This document shows, piece by piece, positions 32,160-35,360 of a stretch of 35,360 nt of DNA. A model generated the notes under the pieces. The model was not told where the DNA came from and made no database searches. It worked only from the letters and a program-made list of their open reading frames with translations. The position numbers were made by a program, and so were the translations under genes. The stretch's first letter is position 1. The number at the start of each line of letters is the position of its first letter. Source of the DNA: Smittium culicis (taxonomy: Eukaryota > Kickxellomycota > Harpellomycetes > Harpellales > Legeriomycetaceae); the NCBI GenBank assembly GCA_001970855.1, contig LSSN01004897.1:1-35360 (forward strand), written 5' to 3'.

Positions 32160-32930
32160 ATTTGTAATAAACCAAAGAAGCTTGGAATCTTAAACGTATT
32201 ACATCAGAAAAATTCGAAGTTTAAAGTAAAAAAAATTATGGAGAACCACAATAGTATTTCAAATGCGTTTGAAAGAGTAAGGTATGTCTATTATGGTATT
32301 CGGATGTACAGTATAGTAAACGAAGTGGTTATTTCATGTGATATGTGTCAACAATATTACGAATGTTCTACCAAAAAAAAAAGAATTCGTGCTAATAACC
32401 GCTCAAAAATCATTCAATATAGTCATTATATACTCAGTCGAGCCAAAAAGCCTAATTTATAAATAAAATAATGTTTTTATAATGATAGAGGTAGAATATT
32501 TTACTAAAAGGCCTATCGAAAGAGCGGTAGAAAAAAAATTCAAACTATAACAGTAGTTAATTTCATAACTACAGACACAGTAAAAACACTTTGGAGTTCC
32601 AAAAATGCTAATTTCTCATAGAGATTCCAACCTATTATGCGATTCAGAGTTATAATTTTACGAGTTTTTTTTTTTTTGCAATAAATAAAACATCAACTAT
32701 CACAAATATGTAGTCGTTTAATTCAACTACTACCTTTATTTACGACTAAGGAATTTAGTAAGAAGAAACAGAGTAAAATATTATATAGGATTTAAATTCG
32801 AATCCAGTGTTAAATTATGTAAGAATATAATAAAATAAAAGATATTTTGAAAAAAAACTTGGACAAAAAATTGTTAAAAACGTTTGATTTTTTATTTGAA
32901 CAGGTAAAGGGTGCTATAAAATTTACTTCA
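32160..32930 (+). pseudogene. Gypsy pol: integrase
   Basis: The open frame 32238-32462 holds the H2C2 zinc-binding region: FERVRYVYYGIRMYSIVN followed by CDMCQQYYEC. Upstream KKIMENHN may be the His part. Core blocks follow in shifted frames: EVEYFTKRPIERAVEKK at about 32487-32535 (the usual first Asp of VDYFTKW appears as Glu), then NFITTDTVKTLW and a SHRDSN-like block near 32615-32630, then INKTSTIT near 32680, matching the region before TDG.VER. Inactive. Confidence 0.7.
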
Positions 32931-33358
32931 ATTAAAATTATCAATAATAAAGTGTTGGTTATGAGTTTTAAGTTCGTTACTTTTTACTCCAACAAAATAA
33001 AGTTATAATGCAAGATAATAGAAGGAAATTAGTTTCTCAAAATTTGGGGATTAAAATTTCTTATCAAAATTGTGGAAGACCCTCCATTAATACTTTTTCA
33101 CTTTAGTTTATATACTGATTATTCACTAATCCTATTTTCATTTTTATACTTCATATAGGTCGCATTCCGTCGATAATTTTTCTTTATTTTCTCTTAGTTC
33201 ATTCTTTGTAATAGTAATATTTATTTTTATGTTAATAGTACATTAATAATAATATTGACTCAATCATATTTCTTTTTAATCGTTTGTATTTATATTTCTC
33301 TTTGAGGTTTCGTGATTTCTAATCAACTAAATAGCTGTTTTTCTTTATAAAAAGAAAT
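32931..33358. other. No gene seen; possible 3' end of the gypsy relic
   Basis: AT-rich. A purine run TTTGGGGATTAAAA near 33040-33055 could be a decayed polypurine tract, but no LTR start could be verified. Confidence 0.3.
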
Positions 33359-33500
33359 TTGGTGTTAATAAAAAACTTTGCTTATAATTTGATGTTAAAA
33401 ATAAATCTGATGTCAATAATAAAGTTTTTGCAAATGATAAATTCTTTGTGAATAATAAAATTTATTTCAATAAAGAAAGTTTATTTTAATAAAGTACGAT
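33359..33500 (+). repeat. Degenerate minisatellite
   Basis: Six or seven imperfect units of about 20-27 bp with the core TTTGATGTTAATAATAAA and variants (TGTTAATAAAAAACTTT, TGTTAAAAATAAATC, TGTCAATAATAAAGTTT, TGAATAATAAAATTT, CAATAAAGAAAGTTT). Confidence 0.55.
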
Positions 33501-33594
33501 TTTAAACATCTTTGTCATCGCAAAAAATTGTAGACGTGCGCTATTTTAGCACTATTACAGATATTCCCAAAGCCAACGATCAAGATGAGAGACC

Positions 33595-34130
33595 AAATAA
33601 ACTCTCAAAAATACACTCTCTAAGCTTTGTTTAGATGATAAGGAAAATTGGGACTTGTATAAAAGGAAGGTGTTCTTATTAGTAAGAGCGATGAAAAAAT
33701 TATCTAAAAAGTTATTTCCAGAAATGATATTTTATGGAATGGGGAGATAAATAATATCGTTCTAATTAACGCAGAAGTAAAGCGTTCAAGAGTATTGAGA
33801 TTAAACTAATAGCATTCCGAAAGTCTGGTCATCAGAATGATTTTCAGAGTAAAATATTTATCAGTAAAAATTATTACAAAGACCTTTTACAAATAAAAAT
33901 TTCCATAAAAGGTAAAGTTCTCAAGTATGTAAATGTAATGGCCTCAAATTTTTCTGCCTTATGGGATGTACTGTTCATTTAAGCAAGAATAAGATATAAA
34001 GGAGCACACAAAATAAAGGGTACATACGGAATCATAGATATAGTAAATGAGGATGAACTTAAATCCTAAATGAAATCCAATTGAATAAAACCGGAACTAA
34101 AGAATTCCAATTTAAAGTCCAATCTGAATA
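33595..34130 (+). pseudogene. Possible Ty1/copia gag fragment
   Basis: One frame reads LCLDDKENWDLYKRKVFLLV with RAMKKL following (about 33625-33700). This fits the start of copia gag/UBN2 domains (L.G.NW..W...V...LR). Another frame later reads VMASNFSALWDVLFIQARIRYKG (about 33935-34000). Stops separate them. A weak call that rests on two short blocks. Confidence 0.35.
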
Positions 34131-35000
34131 GGTTTAGACAGATAAATACAATATATGTCCAGGAAAAAGTTGATGCGGGGGGAGGGGAGAGGATAGTAAT
34201 ATCAAGATATTTAGAATAATAAACAAAATAAATCAATTTGTTATTATGAACAAAAAATTTTCGTATCTATTTTTTTGTTGATCTGATAAATAAATGTAAT
34301 AAATATTAATATTTTTTATTTTAATTTTTATATAGCTACTCATAGGGTTCAATAAATTGAATCCAAGCCTAATAATCATAAATATAATTTATTTACAATA
34401 ATATTCATAGCCTAATTTAGAACTACACTAAAAAATATACAAAATATAAATACTAATTGTTTTTTTCAGAATCATGTCATATAAAATTTGTTTTACTGCG
34501 CCTAGTTCCACAAAAGAGTCTTATATTTGCTATTGGATCTTATAGTATGAGAGGATGATTGTAATTATACACATCCTCACGACAAACAAAATAGGTTGAA
34601 AAAATTGAATTTAGTTAGAAATTTTTATTAATGAGGTTATGTCATAATCCAATTTGATAACACTATTTTCTGTCCAATTAAAATTAAATTTCATAGTTCC
34701 TTATCAAAAGAAAATCTATTGGCCCAGATAAAGAATCTTCCACCTGAAATTCACATTACCATTTTTATATATAAAGAAAGTATAATCCTTTCTTGGAAAG
34801 ATTATGCTTTTCAACACATATATTTCCTCCTAGTTAATTAATATTTTATACTCTTTGAAATCATTCAATAAATACTATAAACTCTAGTCTAGTCCTTCCT
34901 GACCTAGTTCCTCATAAATCCCAGTCCTGATAGGTTAATATTTAATATTTAATATTTAGGAAAACTAAAGGATAATAAAATCTTCTTTCAAAATAACAAA
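34131..35000. other. No gene seen; isolated hairpins
   Basis: AT-rich. GAGGATG/CATCCTC (34551-34557 and 34572-34578) and a bulged hairpin at 34784-34805 (ATAATCCTTTC/GAAAGATTAT) are present. No coding was recognised. Confidence 0.4.
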
Positions 35001-35006
35001 AGTTCT

Positions 35007-35070
35007 CCTCGAGCCAGACTTACTGTCTCGAGGTATTTATAGCTCTAGAATCCGGTATTGGTATTCTAGA
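35007..35070. repeat. Two adjacent hairpins
   Basis: CCTCGAG/CTCGAGG (35007-35013 and 35027-35033), extended inward by AGAC/GTCT with a 2-nt bulge, is followed by TCTAGAAT/ATTCTAGA (35044-35051 and 35063-35070). This patch is clearly less AT-rich than its surroundings. Confidence 0.7.
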
Positions 35071-35096
35071 ATTAACGTTGCACAAGATAAATTGAT

Positions 35097-35360
35097 TAAT
35101 ACTATAATACTATAATACTATAATACTATAATACTATAATACTATAATACTATAATACTATAATACTATAATACTATAATACTATAATACTATAATACTA
35201 TAATACTATAATACTATAATACTATAATACTATAATACTATAATACTATAATACTATAATACTATAATACTATAATACTATAATACTATAATACTATAAT
35301 ACTATAATACTATAATACTATAATACTATAATACTATAATACTATAATACTATAATACTA
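35097..35360 (+). repeat. Perfect (ACTATAAT)n octamer array to the window edge
   Basis: A 264-bp array of about 33 units with no visible mismatch, open at the right edge. The reverse strand unit is ATTATAGT. Lack of variants means recent expansion, slippage, or an assembly/contig-end artefact. It does not resemble the TTAGGG telomere repeat usual in fungi. Confidence 0.98.

Larger units (their letters stand above)
27265..32930 (+). mobile_element. Decayed Ty3/gypsy LTR retrotransposon, approximate limits
   Basis: Plus-strand relics appear in the expected gypsy order: gag (about 27.7-28.0 kb), reverse transcriptase, RNase H, then integrase zinc finger and core (30.2-32.9 kb). Integrase downstream of RT/RNase H distinguishes gypsy from copia. 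The leader starts near 27261 with CAACATTGG, a sequence often found at an LTR/primer-binding-site junction, but no tRNA match could be checked. No matching LTR pair was recognised, so both limits are estimates. Every domain carries stops or frameshifts. Confidence 0.75.

Noticed and set aside
27265..33060. LTR pair of the gypsy element
   Set aside because: I compared the likely 5' LTR region (26.8-27.26 kb) with 33.0-33.6 kb by eye and found no convincing direct repeat, so LTRs are not annotated.
35097..35360. Octamer array as a telomere
   Set aside because: The unit has one G per repeat on one strand and none on the other, unlike TTAGGG-type G-rich telomeres. The window edge need not be a chromosome end.

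Overview
This is an AT-rich eukaryotic, almost certainly fungal, window. The genes carry short GT...AG spliceosomal introns, and the three recognisable proteins are all at home in fungi: a sucrose/alpha-glucoside-type MFS permease, the 20S proteasome subunit alpha-5, and a Pin4/Cip2-type RRM+R3H RNA-binding protein. GC-rich exons set in very AT-rich DNA, introns full of A or T homopolymer runs, and abundant transposon relics would suit an early-diverging fungus with an AT-rich genome. That placement is inference only.

Region 1 (1-11 kb) carries the genes. At 90-758 (+) is the 3' end of an unrecognised two-exon gene with a PPxY motif. An empty 2.7 kb gap follows. At 3475-6802 (+) a seven-exon sugar permease reconstructs to 651 aa with a consistent frame across all six introns. 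It converges on PUP2 (7071-7986, -, three exons, 246 aa). PIN4 (8759-10920, -, two exons, 643 aa) lies upstream of PUP2 on the same strand. These are housekeeping or transport genes with no operon-like relationship.

Region 2 (11-16.4 kb) has no clear gene. It holds a purine-rich tract upstream of PIN4, two arrays of short TGTCA/TGCCAAA-type repeats, a CCAAT-CCAAT-TATA promoter-like block without an evident gene behind it, and an (ACTAAT)11 microsatellite.

Region 3 (16.4-35.4 kb) is a transposon graveyard. It contains an unrecognised coding-like relic (16.5-17.2 kb); a complete but dead Tc1/mariner element with TA target sites (18415-20923); a Mutator-like (MULE) transposase relic with long diverged terminal inverted repeats (about 20.99-24.27 kb); a diverged duplication holding a 22-bp minisatellite (26.1-26.8 kb); a badly decayed Ty3/gypsy retrotransposon (gag about 27.7 kb, RT/RNase H/integrase 30.2-32.9 kb); a possible Ty1/copia gag fragment (33.6 kb); and a perfect 8-bp array running off the right edge.

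The most unusual structures are (a) the mariner ends, each carrying five tandem 21-bp repeats in mirror orientation inside long inverted repeats, and (b) compact clusters of consecutive perfect hairpins, somewhat GC-richer than their surroundings, at about 26.9, 30.1, 31.0-31.2 and 35.0 kb. One cluster interrupts the gypsy reverse transcriptase between conserved motifs. All functional assignments rest on reading the translations by eye; no database search was possible.
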